Positions 36,726 through 45,951 of a DNA stretch of 64,000 nucleotides are shown piece by piece. Where the stretch lies: assembly GCF_002914585.1 (NCBI RefSeq), contig NZ_PDDM01000019.1:1-64000 (forward strand). Reading direction: 5' to 3'. A program made the position numbers and the translations under genes. Below the pieces are notes generated by a model that was not told where the DNA came from, made no database searches, and was given only the letters and a program-made list of their open reading frames with translations. Source of the DNA: Pseudanabaena sp. BC1403. Its GTDB lineage: Bacteria > Cyanobacteriota > Cyanobacteriia > Pseudanabaenales > Pseudanabaenaceae. Position 1 is the first letter of the stretch; each line of letters begins with the position of its first letter.

Positions 36726-38177
36726 TTAGGGGCTAGCTTTGCAATCTTTATAGAGCTGCTTGAACTTTTGCTGCTGAATATTGTGATCAACGATTGGCAA
36801 AGGATAATCACGTTTCTTGCACTGATGCGGTGGAATATTACCACTTAAAAGCTCAGCCGTAGTTAAGCCCTGCAATTCAGGTAACCAACGCAAAATATAT
36901 TCACCCTCAGGATCATACTTACGAGCTTGCGAAGCAGGATTGAAGATCCTTAAAGGTTTTTGATCCATGCCACTAGAAGCACTCCATTGCCAACCGCCAT
37001 TATTTGCCGCCAGATCCCCATCCAGTAATTTCTGCATAAAATAGCGCTCACCCCATTGCCAATTGATTATCAAATCTTTGGTTAAAAAACTAGCGACAAT
37101 CATTCGACAACGGTTATGCATCCAGCCTGTTTGATTAAGCTGACGCATCGCCGCATCGACAATCGGATAGCCTGTGCGCCCCTCGCACCATGCCACAAAT
37201 TTCTCCTCGTCATCATCCCAAGGGAAATCTCGCATCTGCGGACGATATGCACCTGTTTCTAGTTCAGGAAAATAGTACAAAACATGTTGATAAAATTCGC
37301 GCCATGCTAATTCCTGTTTCCATGTAGTGATCCCCGTGGCTTCTTCTTCACTACGTACAAGCTGCTCAGCCGCGATCGCTTTTTCCCAAACTCTTCTAAT
37401 TCCCACAGTCCCAAATCGCAAATGTGGACTTAATGTCGATGTACCAGCATGGGCAGGAAAATCACGTTCGGTTTGATAGCGCAAGATCCCATGACCATCG
37501 CAAAATGTTTCTAATAATTGCAGAGCCTCAGCTTCTCCCGATTTCGGTAAAGTTATGTCGTTAATAAATTTTAGTTCGCGCAAACTTGGGAAAGAAATTA
37601 CAGGCAGATTTTCATAACTAGCTAAACCCCTTAATTTCTGGGGAGCATCAAAAGGCTTAGGCTTAGGCTTACTTTGCCAATTCCGCCAAAAAGGGGTGTA
37701 AACCTTGTAAGGTTCACCAGATTGGGTAGCGATCGCATCGGGAGCAATCAAACCAATATCAATAAAACTCTGAACTTTAATTCCTAACTCTTGCAAGGCA
37801 AGAGTTGCAGCGCGATCGCGTTTGATGGCAAAGGGTTCGACATCTTGATTAAAAAAGACATGACTTGCATTAACTGCCTTGGCTAATTCACAAATCGACT
37901 GAATAGGCTGACCATACATAAATAATAAATCGCTGCCCAACCGCCGATAGTTAGCTTGCAACTCCCGTAAACACCCCAGCATAAAGTCAACCTTGCTACC
38001 CTCGGTCACACCATCATCAAGAATGTCAGGATCAAAAATAAACACCCCCAGCACGATCCCCTGATCCCCAACTTGGGCGATCGCCTCACTCAGCGCAGGA
38101 TTATCATCAATTCGCAAATCTCGCCGATGCCAGACTAAAACGATATTTTTCCCAGAGCTACTGGCTATTTGAGGCAT
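36726..38177 (-). CDS. Deoxyribodipyrimidine photolyase (class I, 8-HDF type)
   Basis: This 483-residue flavoprotein repairs cyclobutane pyrimidine dimers with blue light. The N-terminal antenna domain begins LVWHRRDLRIDDNPALSEAI. The FAD domain contains TWKQELAWREFYQHVL, GRTGYPIVDAAMRQLNQTGW, MHNRCRMIVASFLTKDL and NNGGWQWSASSGMDQKPLRIFNP, the strongest photolyase signatures. The Asn-Asn-Gly-Gly-Trp-Gln-Trp segment and length fit the cyanobacterial enzyme that uses a deazaflavin antenna. A cryptochrome role cannot be fully excluded. It converges with trpF across a repeat. Confidence 0.93.
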   Translation of the reverse strand: MPQIASSSGKNIVLVWHRRDLRIDDNPALSEAIAQVGDQGIVLGVFIFDPDILDDGVTEGSKVDFMLGCLRELQANYRRLGSDLLFMYGQPIQSICELAKAVNASHVFFNQDVEPFAIKRDRAATLALQELGIKVQSFIDIGLIAPDAIATQSGEPYKVYTPFWRNWQSKPKPKPFDAPQKLRGLASYENLPVISFPSLRELKFINDITLPKSGEAEALQLLETFCDGHGILRYQTERDFPAHAGTSTLSPHLRFGTVGIRRVWEKAIAAEQLVRSEEEATGITTWKQELAWREFYQHVLYYFPELETGAYRPQMRDFPWDDDEEKFVAWCEGRTGYPIVDAAMRQLNQTGWMHNRCRMIVASFLTKDLIINWQWGERYFMQKLLDGDLAANNGGWQWSASSGMDQKPLRIFNPASQARKYDPEGEYILRWLPELQGLTTAELLSGNIPPHQCKKRDYPLPIVDHNIQQQKFKQLYKDCKASP

Positions 38178-38304
38178 AACTATTGACGGTTGTATATTTA
38201 AATCACAGATCTATTCTATACAGACTAAAAACTCATGATTTGCAGGATTTCAATAGGCAAGTCAAAATTGCGATCGCGCCAATTATCTCGATTAGTCACC
38301 TCGC

Positions 38305-40119
38305 TTATATTTTGCGCTTCATGACTACAAAAGTGATGTCATCATATACTTTGTTAGAACCGATAAACTCACGGATATCTGTAATTACAATTTCTCTAAT
38401 TTGATCGACGGGTTTCTCATGGGCTTCCCTGATAACTTGAGTCAAACGTTCGAGTCCATAATATTGTTTGCTTTGGTTCTCAGCTTCAGGAATACCATCA
38501 GTGTATAGCAAGACTATATCTCCCAAATTCAAGTAGATTTCTACTTCAAAAATGAATTCAGTAATCTCATCAGTTAATCCAATTGGAAAGCCTAAAGAGT
38601 CTGTATCAATAATTTCGATTTCTCCATTTGCTCGAATTACAATTACACTTTCATGCTGTCCACTTAAACAGAGTTTGTTGTCATGATAATCCATAAGGAT
38701 CAGACTCAAACTTTTATCGCAATTCATTCGTTGAAGATTTTCATAAATCGTCTGATTAACTGTAGATAAGAACTTAACAGGATTTCTTTCTCCATTAATC
38801 AGTAAAGTACGGATCGCGGTTTGTACCATGATCATGATTACTCCACTTTCTAATCCATGCCCTGTAACATCCCCGATCCCAATTTTAATTTGCCCATTGC
38901 GCTGTAAAACATCATAATAATCACCACCTACTTCATCCGCAGGCTCCATAAATCCCACAATATCTAATTCTTCAATTCTTTTTAATTCTTTTGTTCTTGG
39001 TAAGATCATCTCTTGTAATTTTCGAGTAACCGCTAACTCTGAACTCATTCGATAATTTTCTACAGTTAACCTCTGATTCAAAGAATTAATTTCCCGATTA
39101 GCTTCTACTAATTCGTGGGTACGCTCCTCAATGATATCTTCTAAATTTTTATTGACTTGATCTAACTGGGTATAGGCTTGATCTTTGAGAACAACTTGCT
39201 CTTTTAGTTTTTCTGCAACGCGATTATTCTCAGCGACCAATGCCAAGACTGCGATTGTAGTAATTAGCATTACTCCCATAAATAATTGCAAGAATATTAG
39301 AGAGTTACTCTCCTGAGAAACCTTATAAAAAATTCCTGATTTATAGGCAGTACTTATGGCAGCAGCCATAGCAACAATCATCGTAATTAGTGTTGTGATT
39401 CTTGTGCCAAACCGAAACGCCGACCATAGTAGCGGTGGCAATAAAAAATACTCAATTGGTTGATTTTCTATAAGTGCAAAATAAGAGGTTATAACTAAGA
39501 TTAACAAGCATAAAAATAGCTCTTTATAATCAAATTTCTGCTCAGTTTGATGATGCGATATTATGTTTGACTTCTTACTCCACCATGCACAAACTAAAGG
39601 CGCAAATAGTAAAACTCCTATCGCATCGCCAACCCACCATCCCCATGTAACACTCAAGTAAATATTCCATGGAATTAAACCTGCCGAAAGGACTATTAAA
39701 GTCCCTAGTAAAGCTTGTAAAAGAGTGCCACTAAAAGTGATTGCAAGAGTAAACTTGACAAAATGTTTAACGTACCCAAATAAATTATTTGTCTTGTTAA
39801 AATACAATACTAATGTGGTAGAGACTAAAGCGCCGATCGCAGGTATAGTCCCTCCACAAATCGCAAAAAGAAAAGGTACTTTAGAATTAAGAAAGCTATT
39901 TAAAGTAGCTCCCAAAAATACTCCTAACCATCGCGATCGCCCTCTTGCCAATAAAGCTCCAACCGCTATACCAGCAGGAGGCCAGACTGGCGAACCTAGC
40001 TGTGATTGGGGTATCTTTAAAACTAATGCGCTTAAGACGAAGTAAAGCACTGCAATAATTAAATTATCAATCCACCAAGTGGTGCTGATTGTTTTTTTTA
40101 GCTTTGTAGGTAATTTCAT
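38305..40119 (-). CDS. MASE1-domain membrane protein with SpoIIE/RsbU-type PP2C phosphatase
   Basis: This 604-residue protein has an N-terminal MASE1 sensory membrane domain of about eight helices (roughly residues 15-300, with SQLGSPVWPPAGIAVGALLARG). A coiled coil follows (ERTHELVEANREINSLNQRL), then a SpoIIE-type serine phosphatase: LQEMILPRTKELKRI, GFMEPADEVGGDYYDVL, IGDVTGHGLESGV and DIVLLYTDGIPEA, which contain the metal-binding aspartates. It should sense a signal in or near the membrane and dephosphorylate an anti-sigma-antagonist type protein. No partner kinase or STAS protein is adjacent. Confidence 0.88.
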   Translation of the reverse strand: MKLPTKLKKTISTTWWIDNLIIAVLYFVLSALVLKIPQSQLGSPVWPPAGIAVGALLARGRSRWLGVFLGATLNSFLNSKVPFLFAICGGTIPAIGALVSTTLVLYFNKTNNLFGYVKHFVKFTLAITFSGTLLQALLGTLIVLSAGLIPWNIYLSVTWGWWVGDAIGVLLFAPLVCAWWSKKSNIISHHQTEQKFDYKELFLCLLILVITSYFALIENQPIEYFLLPPLLWSAFRFGTRITTLITMIVAMAAAISTAYKSGIFYKVSQESNSLIFLQLFMGVMLITTIAVLALVAENNRVAEKLKEQVVLKDQAYTQLDQVNKNLEDIIEERTHELVEANREINSLNQRLTVENYRMSSELAVTRKLQEMILPRTKELKRIEELDIVGFMEPADEVGGDYYDVLQRNGQIKIGIGDVTGHGLESGVIMIMVQTAIRTLLINGERNPVKFLSTVNQTIYENLQRMNCDKSLSLILMDYHDNKLCLSGQHESVIVIRANGEIEIIDTDSLGFPIGLTDEITEFIFEVEIYLNLGDIVLLYTDGIPEAENQSKQYYGLERLTQVIREAHEKPVDQIREIVITDIREFIGSNKVYDDITFVVMKRKI

Positions 40120-40411
40120 TGGTTTAAAGAGTAAGTCTCGACATTTTTGATTCTGCGTTGCAGTTGATGATTGGGGCAGAGATCTAGTCGAGGCATTTCC
40201 TGTGATCCCAAAAGCATAAGAGGTAAATTTTTCATAAAAAATTAAGCTAATGTCAGGGAACCGTAAATATTACGCCCCTCAAACATAAATTATCAGTTAA
40301 TAAATGACCAACAGCTCAAAGTTTATGCTTGGATAGGACAGGGGGCATCACCCTCCGCCTTAGGGTCAGTAGAACGGAAATAAGACTAAGTAACTATTCA
40401 GGAATAATTCT

Positions 40412-42946
40412 ATGCAAACAAATGTTGCTAATCAAACCAGCAATATTACGGTAGAAGACGATCGCACAGGTTTAAGTATCGAAACCCTCAAACGTGCCTT
40501 TGCCGATAACCTGTTCTATATTCAAGGCAAACTCGGATCGCAGGCAAACTTCACCGACTACTACATGGCGCTATCGTACACAACACGCGATCGCCTCTTA
40601 CAACGTTGGCTGCAAACCCTCAAGGTCTACCACGAACAAGACATCAAAACCGTCTATTACCTCTCCGCCGAATTTTTGATGGGGCGACATCTTGGTAATA
40701 GCTTGATTAATCTGGACTTGTACGAAGCGATCGCCCAAGCCGTTAAAGAGTCAGGACTCGATCTGACCGAATTGCTAGAGCAAGAACCCGATCCAGGACT
40801 GGGTAACGGTGGACTCGGACGCTTAGCAGCCTGTTTCCTCGACTCACTAGCCACCCTCGAAATCCCTGCAATGGGCTATGGAATTCGCTATGAATTTGGG
40901 ATTTTTAACCAATCAATTCAACAGGGCTGGCAGGTAGAAATTCCTGATAAGTGGCTGAAATGTGGCAATCCTTGGGAAGTCGTGCGTTACGAATCTACCG
41001 TCCAAGTCAAATTTGGCGGACATACTGAAGTTTATAACGATGATCGCGGTCGCCCACACACGCGCTGGATTCCTAGTTTCACGGTCGAAGGCATTCCCCA
41101 CGATACCCCTGTTCCTGGCTATCAAACTAATACCGTCAATACGCTACGTCTCTGGAAAGCCGAGGCAGGTGAAGACTTTAACTTCCAAGCTTTTAACTCT
41201 GGCGACTATGACGGTGCAGTGGCAACCAAGATCAAATCGGAAACCATTTCCAAAGTTCTTTATCCCAACGACAACACGCCCCAAGGTCGTCAATTGCGTT
41301 TAGAGCAGCAGTTCTTCTTTGTATCCTGCTCACTGCAAGACATCATTCGTCGCCATCTTAAAAAGTATGGTCGTCTAGACAACCTTGCTGATCATGCAGC
41401 CGTGCAGCTAAATGACACTCACCCAGCCATCAGCATTGCTGAAATGATGCGTTTGTTGGTAGATGATCATCAAATGTTCTGGGATGAAGCATGGCGGATT
41501 ACCCAAAGCACCTTTGCTTACACTAATCACACTCTCATGCCTGAAGCGCTCGAAAAATGGGGTGTGCCTCTATTTGAGAGCCTTCTGCCTCGTCATTTAG
41601 AAATCATTTACGAAATCAATCATCGCTTCTTGCAAGATGTACAAACTTGGTTTCCTGAAGACAATGAGTTGCTATTGCGCCTATCGATTATCGAAGAAGG
41701 TGGCGGCAAAAAAGTACGGATGGCAAACCTCGCTACCGTTGGCAGTCATGCAGTTAATGGTGTCGCAGCTTTGCACACCGAATTACTGAAAGCTGATGTA
41801 TTGAAAGACTTCTACAAGCTTTGGCCAGAGAAGTTTAATAATAAAACTAATGGAGTCACTCCTCGACGTTGGGTATTACTAGCCAATCCAGCTTTGTCAG
41901 GTTTAATTAGCGAAAAAATTGGTGATACTTGGCTGAAGCATCTTGACGAACTTCGTAAACTTGAATCTTTTGTTGATGATAAAGATTTTCGCGATCGCTG
42001 GAGACAGATCAAACAGGCTAACAAGCAGAAAATCGCCGATTATATCCGCACTCACAATGGCGTAGAAGTGGATGTTAATTCCATCTTTGACATTCAAGTA
42101 AAGCGGATTCACGAGTACAAGCGTCAGCATCTTGACCTACTCCACATTATTGGTTTGTACTTGAGAATCAAACAAAATCCTAGTATCAACATTACTCCAC
42201 GCACCTTTATCTTTGGTGGTAAAGCCGCCCCTGGATACTTCATGGCGAAGTTGATTATTAAAGCAATCAATGCAGTTGCTGATGTCGTTAATCGCGATCC
42301 CGATGTGCAGGGGCGAATTAAAGTCGTCTTCCTTGCTAACTTCAGCGCCTCACTCGGTCAGTTGATTTATCCTGCTGCTGACTTGTCCGAACAAGTCTCC
42401 ACCGCAGGTAAAGAAGCTTCGGGTACTGGCAACATGAAGTTCACGATGAATGGCGCTTTGACCATTGGTACTCTTGATGGCGCGAATATTGAAATTCGTG
42501 AAGAAGTCGGTGATGATAATTTCTTCCTCTTCGGTTTAACGGCTGCGGAAGTTGAACAGAAGAAAGCCGAAGGATACAATCCTCAAACCTATTATCAAAG
42601 CAATGAAGAACTTCGCAATGTTCTCGATCGCCTAGGTATGGGATATTTCTCCCCTGGCGATAAAGACTTGTTTAAGCCGCTTGTTGATTCATTGATGTAT
42701 CACGATGACTATATGTTGTTGGCGGATTATCAAGCCTATTCGGATTGTCAGGCTAAAGTCAGTGCTACTTATCAAGATGTTGAGAAATGGACAACTATGA
42801 GCATTCTCAACGTAGCAAGATCTGGCAAGTTCTCTTCCGATCGCACAATCAAAGAGTATTGTGATGATATCTGGAATGTGAAGCCAGTGAAAGTGGATAT
42901 GGAACCCTATGATCCTGCAAGGGCAACTCTCAATGTTGGCGGCTAA
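40412..42946 (+). CDS. glgP: Glycogen phosphorylase
   Basis: This 844-residue enzyme releases glucose 1-phosphate from glycogen using phosphate and pyridoxal phosphate. Signatures include YYLSAEFLMGRHLGNSL near residue 80, EPDPGLGNGGLGRLAACFLDSLA, LNDTHPAISIAEMMRLL and the cofactor site ASGTGNMKFTMNG, where Lys676 forms the Schiff base. The length is normal for bacterial enzymes. It supports night-time glycogen breakdown in a phototroph. The 292 bases upstream carry no recognised regulatory element; a hairpin terminator lies 18 bases after the stop. Confidence 0.96.
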   Translation: MQTNVANQTSNITVEDDRTGLSIETLKRAFADNLFYIQGKLGSQANFTDYYMALSYTTRDRLLQRWLQTLKVYHEQDIKTVYYLSAEFLMGRHLGNSLINLDLYEAIAQAVKESGLDLTELLEQEPDPGLGNGGLGRLAACFLDSLATLEIPAMGYGIRYEFGIFNQSIQQGWQVEIPDKWLKCGNPWEVVRYESTVQVKFGGHTEVYNDDRGRPHTRWIPSFTVEGIPHDTPVPGYQTNTVNTLRLWKAEAGEDFNFQAFNSGDYDGAVATKIKSETISKVLYPNDNTPQGRQLRLEQQFFFVSCSLQDIIRRHLKKYGRLDNLADHAAVQLNDTHPAISIAEMMRLLVDDHQMFWDEAWRITQSTFAYTNHTLMPEALEKWGVPLFESLLPRHLEIIYEINHRFLQDVQTWFPEDNELLLRLSIIEEGGGKKVRMANLATVGSHAVNGVAALHTELLKADVLKDFYKLWPEKFNNKTNGVTPRRWVLLANPALSGLISEKIGDTWLKHLDELRKLESFVDDKDFRDRWRQIKQANKQKIADYIRTHNGVEVDVNSIFDIQVKRIHEYKRQHLDLLHIIGLYLRIKQNPSINITPRTFIFGGKAAPGYFMAKLIIKAINAVADVVNRDPDVQGRIKVVFLANFSASLGQLIYPAADLSEQVSTAGKEASGTGNMKFTMNGALTIGTLDGANIEIREEVGDDNFFLFGLTAAEVEQKKAEGYNPQTYYQSNEELRNVLDRLGMGYFSPGDKDLFKPLVDSLMYHDDYMLLADYQAYSDCQAKVSATYQDVEKWTTMSILNVARSGKFSSDRTIKEYCDDIWNVKPVKVDMEPYDPARATLNVGG

Positions 42947-42963
42947 CATCTAAATTGCAAATA

Positions 42964-42990
42964 AGAAGGGCTCGCTAAGCGAGCCCTTCT
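42964..42990 (+). terminator. Hairpin terminator of glgP
   Basis: AGAAGGGCTCGC pairs exactly with GCGAGCCCTTCT around TAA, followed by TTGTTT. It lies 18 bases after the glgP stop. Confidence 0.82.
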
Positions 42991-43021
42991 TGTTTACAGA
43001 AAAATTTCTATCAAGTTATTT

Positions 43022-44035
43022 ATGAAAATTGCCTTTTTCAATACTAAGTCCTACGATCGTCAATCGTTTAATGTTGCTAACGATCAACATCAGCACGAAA
43101 TAGTTTTTTTTGAATGTCATCTTAGCCATGAGACTGTTTCCCTTGCCATAGGGTTTCCTTCCATATCCATTTTCATTAATGACTATCTTGATGCAAAAAT
43201 GTTGGAGAAGTTGGCTCAAGGCGGCACAAAATTAATTGCTCTAAGATCGGCTGGATTTAACCATGTGGACTTAGCTGCTGCATCTCATTTGGGAATAACG
43301 ATTGTGCGTGTTCCAGCTTATTCCCCTTATGCAGTTGCCGAACATGCGATCGCCCTAATTTTATCGCTCAATCGTAAAGTTCATCGTGCCTATAACCGCG
43401 TTAGAGAAGGTAACTTCTCTATTGAGGGATTACTTGGTTTTGATTTGCATGGGGCAACTGTGGGTGTGATTGGCACTGGTCGAATTGGTGCAATTTTTGC
43501 CCAAATTATGCACGGATTTGGTTGTAAATTAATCGGCTATGATGCTTATCAAAATCCTGTTTGTTTAGAAATGGGAATGGAATACGTGCCAATGCCCGAA
43601 CTCTTCGCTCAGTCAGATATTATTTCACTCCATTGTCCACTTACGCCCGATACGCATTATTTGATTAATGCTGAAGCGATCGCCCAAATGAAAACTGGGA
43701 TGATGTTAATTAATACAAGTCGCGGTGCATTAATTGATACTCAGGCGGCAATCGATGGTCTAAAATCAGGCGCGATCGGATATCTCGGTATCGATGTGTA
43801 TGAGCAGGAAGCGGATTTGTTTTTTGAAGACTTGTCCAATGAAGTTATTCAAGATGATACATTTCAGCGATTACTAACGTTCCCAAATGTAATTGTTACA
43901 GGGCATCAGGCTTTCTTTACTAGCCAAGCTCTAGCAAATATCGCCGAAACTACTCTTACCAATATTACTGAATTTGAACGGGTTGGAAATTGTGTAAATG
44001 AGGTGAAGATCGAAAATGCGATCTCCTCGAAATAA
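43022..44035 (+). CDS. ddh: D-2-hydroxyacid dehydrogenase (D-lactate dehydrogenase type)
   Basis: This 337-residue NAD-dependent enzyme of the D-lactate dehydrogenase (LdhA/Ddh) group reduces pyruvate or a related 2-oxo acid. It begins [13 protein letters not shown], typical of this branch. It has the NAD-binding [16 protein letters not shown], the active-site loops [13 protein letters not shown] and [15 protein letters not shown], and the late [13 protein letters not shown] and [11 protein letters not shown], which carries the catalytic histidine. It follows glgP, with which it could serve fermentation of glycogen in the dark. A terminator separates the two, so co-transcription is not certain. 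Confidence 0.92.
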   Translation: MKIAFFNTKSYDRQSFNVANDQHQHEIVFFECHLSHETVSLAIGFPSISIFINDYLDAKMLEKLAQGGTKLIALRSAGFNHVDLAAASHLGITIVRVPAYSPYAVAEHAIALILSLNRKVHRAYNRVREGNFSIEGLLGFDLHGATVGVIGTGRIGAIFAQIMHGFGCKLIGYDAYQNPVCLEMGMEYVPMPELFAQSDIISLHCPLTPDTHYLINAEAIAQMKTGMMLINTSRGALIDTQAAIDGLKSGAIGYLGIDVYEQEADLFFEDLSNEVIQDDTFQRLLTFPNVIVTGHQAFFTSQALANIAETTLTNITEFERVGNCVNEVKIENAISSK

Positions 44036-44039
44036 AAAC

Positions 44040-44102
44040 AACTAAAACCCAATATTAATGGCGTGCGGCGTTGCCACACAACATTAATATTGGGTTTTAG
44101 TT
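44040..44102. terminator. Bidirectional hairpin between convergent genes (AAAACCCAA family)
   Basis: AACTAAAACCCAATATTAAT (44040-44059) pairs exactly with 44083-44102. The 23-base centre is GC-rich and only partly paired. The right arm includes the stop codon of the diguanylate cyclase gene. It probably ends both convergent transcripts. Confidence 0.75.
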
Positions 44103-44942
44103 ACTGCTATATACAGCCCGATCACGACCTTGATTTTTGGCTAGATATAAGCCCTTATCAGCAGATTCAATGAGACTTCTTGGATGTATGTTCTTCTCAG
44201 GCATAGTTGTGGATATGCCAACACTTACAGAAACGCAATCTTTGACAAAAGAGGCTTCGTGTGGGATGTGGAGAGCGGCAATGGCAATACAAATTTCTTC
44301 AGCGATAAAAGTGGCTCCTTCTCTTAGAGTATTAGGCAATATCACCGCAAACTCCTCACCACCATAACGAGCCACCAGATCGGCAGGACGACGTATACAA
44401 GACTCGATCGTCTTTGCTACCGCCCGCAAACAATCATCGCCCATAGGATGTCCATAGCGATCGTTATAGCGCTTAAAAAAATCTACGTCACAGATCAACA
44501 AAGAAAGTGGCAAATGTTCTCTAGCTAAGCGTTGCCATTCTTTGTCTAATCTCTGATCAAAGGCTCGACGATTAGCAATTTGGGTCAATCCATCGATAGT
44601 TACTTCACGGGCAAGTGACAGAGCTCGATCATAAAGCAAGGCTTCGATCGTGTCACTATGAGATGTAGTGGTGTCAAGAATGATTTCTAGATCACTTTTT
44701 TCACTTGAGAGTCTATCTAAAAGTAATCTCAAAGCTGTTTCTGTCTGTTGGCGATCAAGAATTTCAGTTTGCAGACGATGATTAGCTTGCGTTAGCTGTT
44801 CTCCTTGAGAAATTTTTGTATTTAAAAGCTCTTTTAAGCTTATATTCTGCGATCGCAATGATTCGATTTCTTGCTCCAAACGGTCAACTTTAGCCAAGAA
44901 AAGTTGTTCATTAGTAACTAGTTGGTTGTTTTCAGTTTCCAT
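44097..44942 (-). CDS. Diguanylate cyclase (GGDEF domain)
   Basis: This 281-residue soluble protein has an N-terminal coiled coil of about 100 residues (LAKVDRLEQEIESLRSQ) and a C-terminal GGDEF domain. The domain shows DGLTQIANRRAFDQRL, LICDVDFFKRYNDRYGH and RYGGEEFAVILP, so the active-site loop is GGEEF and synthesis of cyclic di-GMP is expected. ATG 44942 is preferred; the TTG at 44969 has no better ribosome site. No sensor domain is visible, so signal input may come through the coiled coil or a partner. Confidence 0.9.
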   Translation of the reverse strand: METENNQLVTNEQLFLAKVDRLEQEIESLRSQNISLKELLNTKISQGEQLTQANHRLQTEILDRQQTETALRLLLDRLSSEKSDLEIILDTTTSHSDTIEALLYDRALSLAREVTIDGLTQIANRRAFDQRLDKEWQRLAREHLPLSLLICDVDFFKRYNDRYGHPMGDDCLRAVAKTIESCIRRPADLVARYGGEEFAVILPNTLREGATFIAEEICIAIAALHIPHEASFVKDCVSVSVGISTTMPEKNIHPRSLIESADKGLYLAKNQGRDRAVYSSN

Positions 44943-45486
44943 ACTTTTCTGATCTGTTGGCTTAAGCAATTTTAGAACAGCTTTAAGAAATTGCCAAACT
45001 TACAGCCACAATATCTCAATAAACCACTTAAATTTTGCTAAAAATGTTGCAAAATAACAGTTTTAATAAAATTGTGAGTAACCAAACTTATGTATTTTAT
45101 AAAATCTACATAAAGCTTGGCTTTCATAGCTATAGGCACTTGATCCTTGGACATAAAAATAAAAAAGGTGGTGCAGCGCTTTGCGCCGCACCACCTTTTT
45201 TTGAGTAAATGAAACACAATAAATTTTCTAAAAGGTTTGTTTTGCAAGTCTTATAGAAAATTTGTTAGTTAAGGGTTCAGATGAAACTCACTTTCCGCTC
45301 TTATTTTACTAAAAAGAATATTCACAAGAAAAAAGCTTATATAGCGAGTGTTTTCAGCTTTAGCCATAAAAATCACTATTTTGATATTGTCAATAACGAC
45401 ACATTAATAGGATTATTTATTATTAATTTATCTCAAAATTACTAAAATTCTGATTGTCTAGTTGTAAATATTTTTAGGCTTCAATT
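44943..45486. other. Intergenic spacer before the transposase remnant
   Basis: The 544 bases are AT-rich. They hold a strong hairpin at 45161-45202 but no reading frame or RNA motif I can support. Confidence 0.55.
45161..45202. repeat. Hairpin AAAAAAGGTGGTGC...GCACCACCTTTTTTT
   Basis: A GC-rich stem with A- and T-runs at both ends, the form of a bidirectional intrinsic terminator, but no gene ends beside it. It belongs with the other intergenic palindromes. Confidence 0.75.
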
Positions 45487-45912
45487 ACGAGCGGAATCTA
45501 TGCTCAAATCATTGTTTGTCTTAACAAGACTAGCAGTTACTTTACACTCTCTATTGAGCCTCTGGTTAAAGCAACGATTGCTCTTGGTACTATGGTTTAC
45601 ACTGACGAATATGCTATCTACAACCCTTTACAAGATTGGGGCTATGCTCACAAAACTGTTTGTCATGGGGTAGGCGAATATGCTAGAGATGAGGATGGTG
45701 ATGGCTTTTGTGAAGTTCATGTCAATACAATGGAAGGCTTTTGGTCGCTTTTACGCTCTTGGTTACGACCTCATCGTGGTATTTCTCAAGAAAAGTTACC
45801 TTTGTATTTGAGCTTCTTTGAGTTTGTTCATAATGCCAAGAGGAGGGGTAAAGCTTTGCTGAGTGCTTTGCTAGACTCCCTACTTTCTTTACCTCCCCGA
45901 AACACCTATTGA
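45487..45912 (+). pseudogene. IS1595-family (ISXO2-like) transposase remnant
   Basis: An open frame without its own start encodes the C-terminal part of an ISXO2-like DDE transposase: IEPLVKATIALGTMVYTDEY (with the second catalytic aspartate), HKTVCHGVGEYARDEDGDG and CEVHVNTMEGFWSLLRSWLR. The tail (PHRGISQEKLPLYLSFFEF) is also typical. The zinc-binding N-terminal half and the first aspartate are missing, so it is inactive. The frame is intact from about 45487; an internal ATG at 45592 would give 106 residues. No terminal inverted repeats were identified. Confidence 0.82.
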
Positions 45913-45951
45913 GCCATTATCTTTTTTCATAGATCTCACCTCTTCTCCTAT

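Noticed and set aside
38183-38404. Rightward 73-codon frame between photolyase and the MASE1 gene
   Set aside because: It overlaps the 3-prime coding end of the leftward MASE1-SpoIIE gene and has no recognisable protein features.
40120-40411. Riboswitch or small RNA upstream of glgP
   Set aside because: There is a GC-rich stretch near 40339-40375, but no known motif or convincing fold could be recognised by eye.
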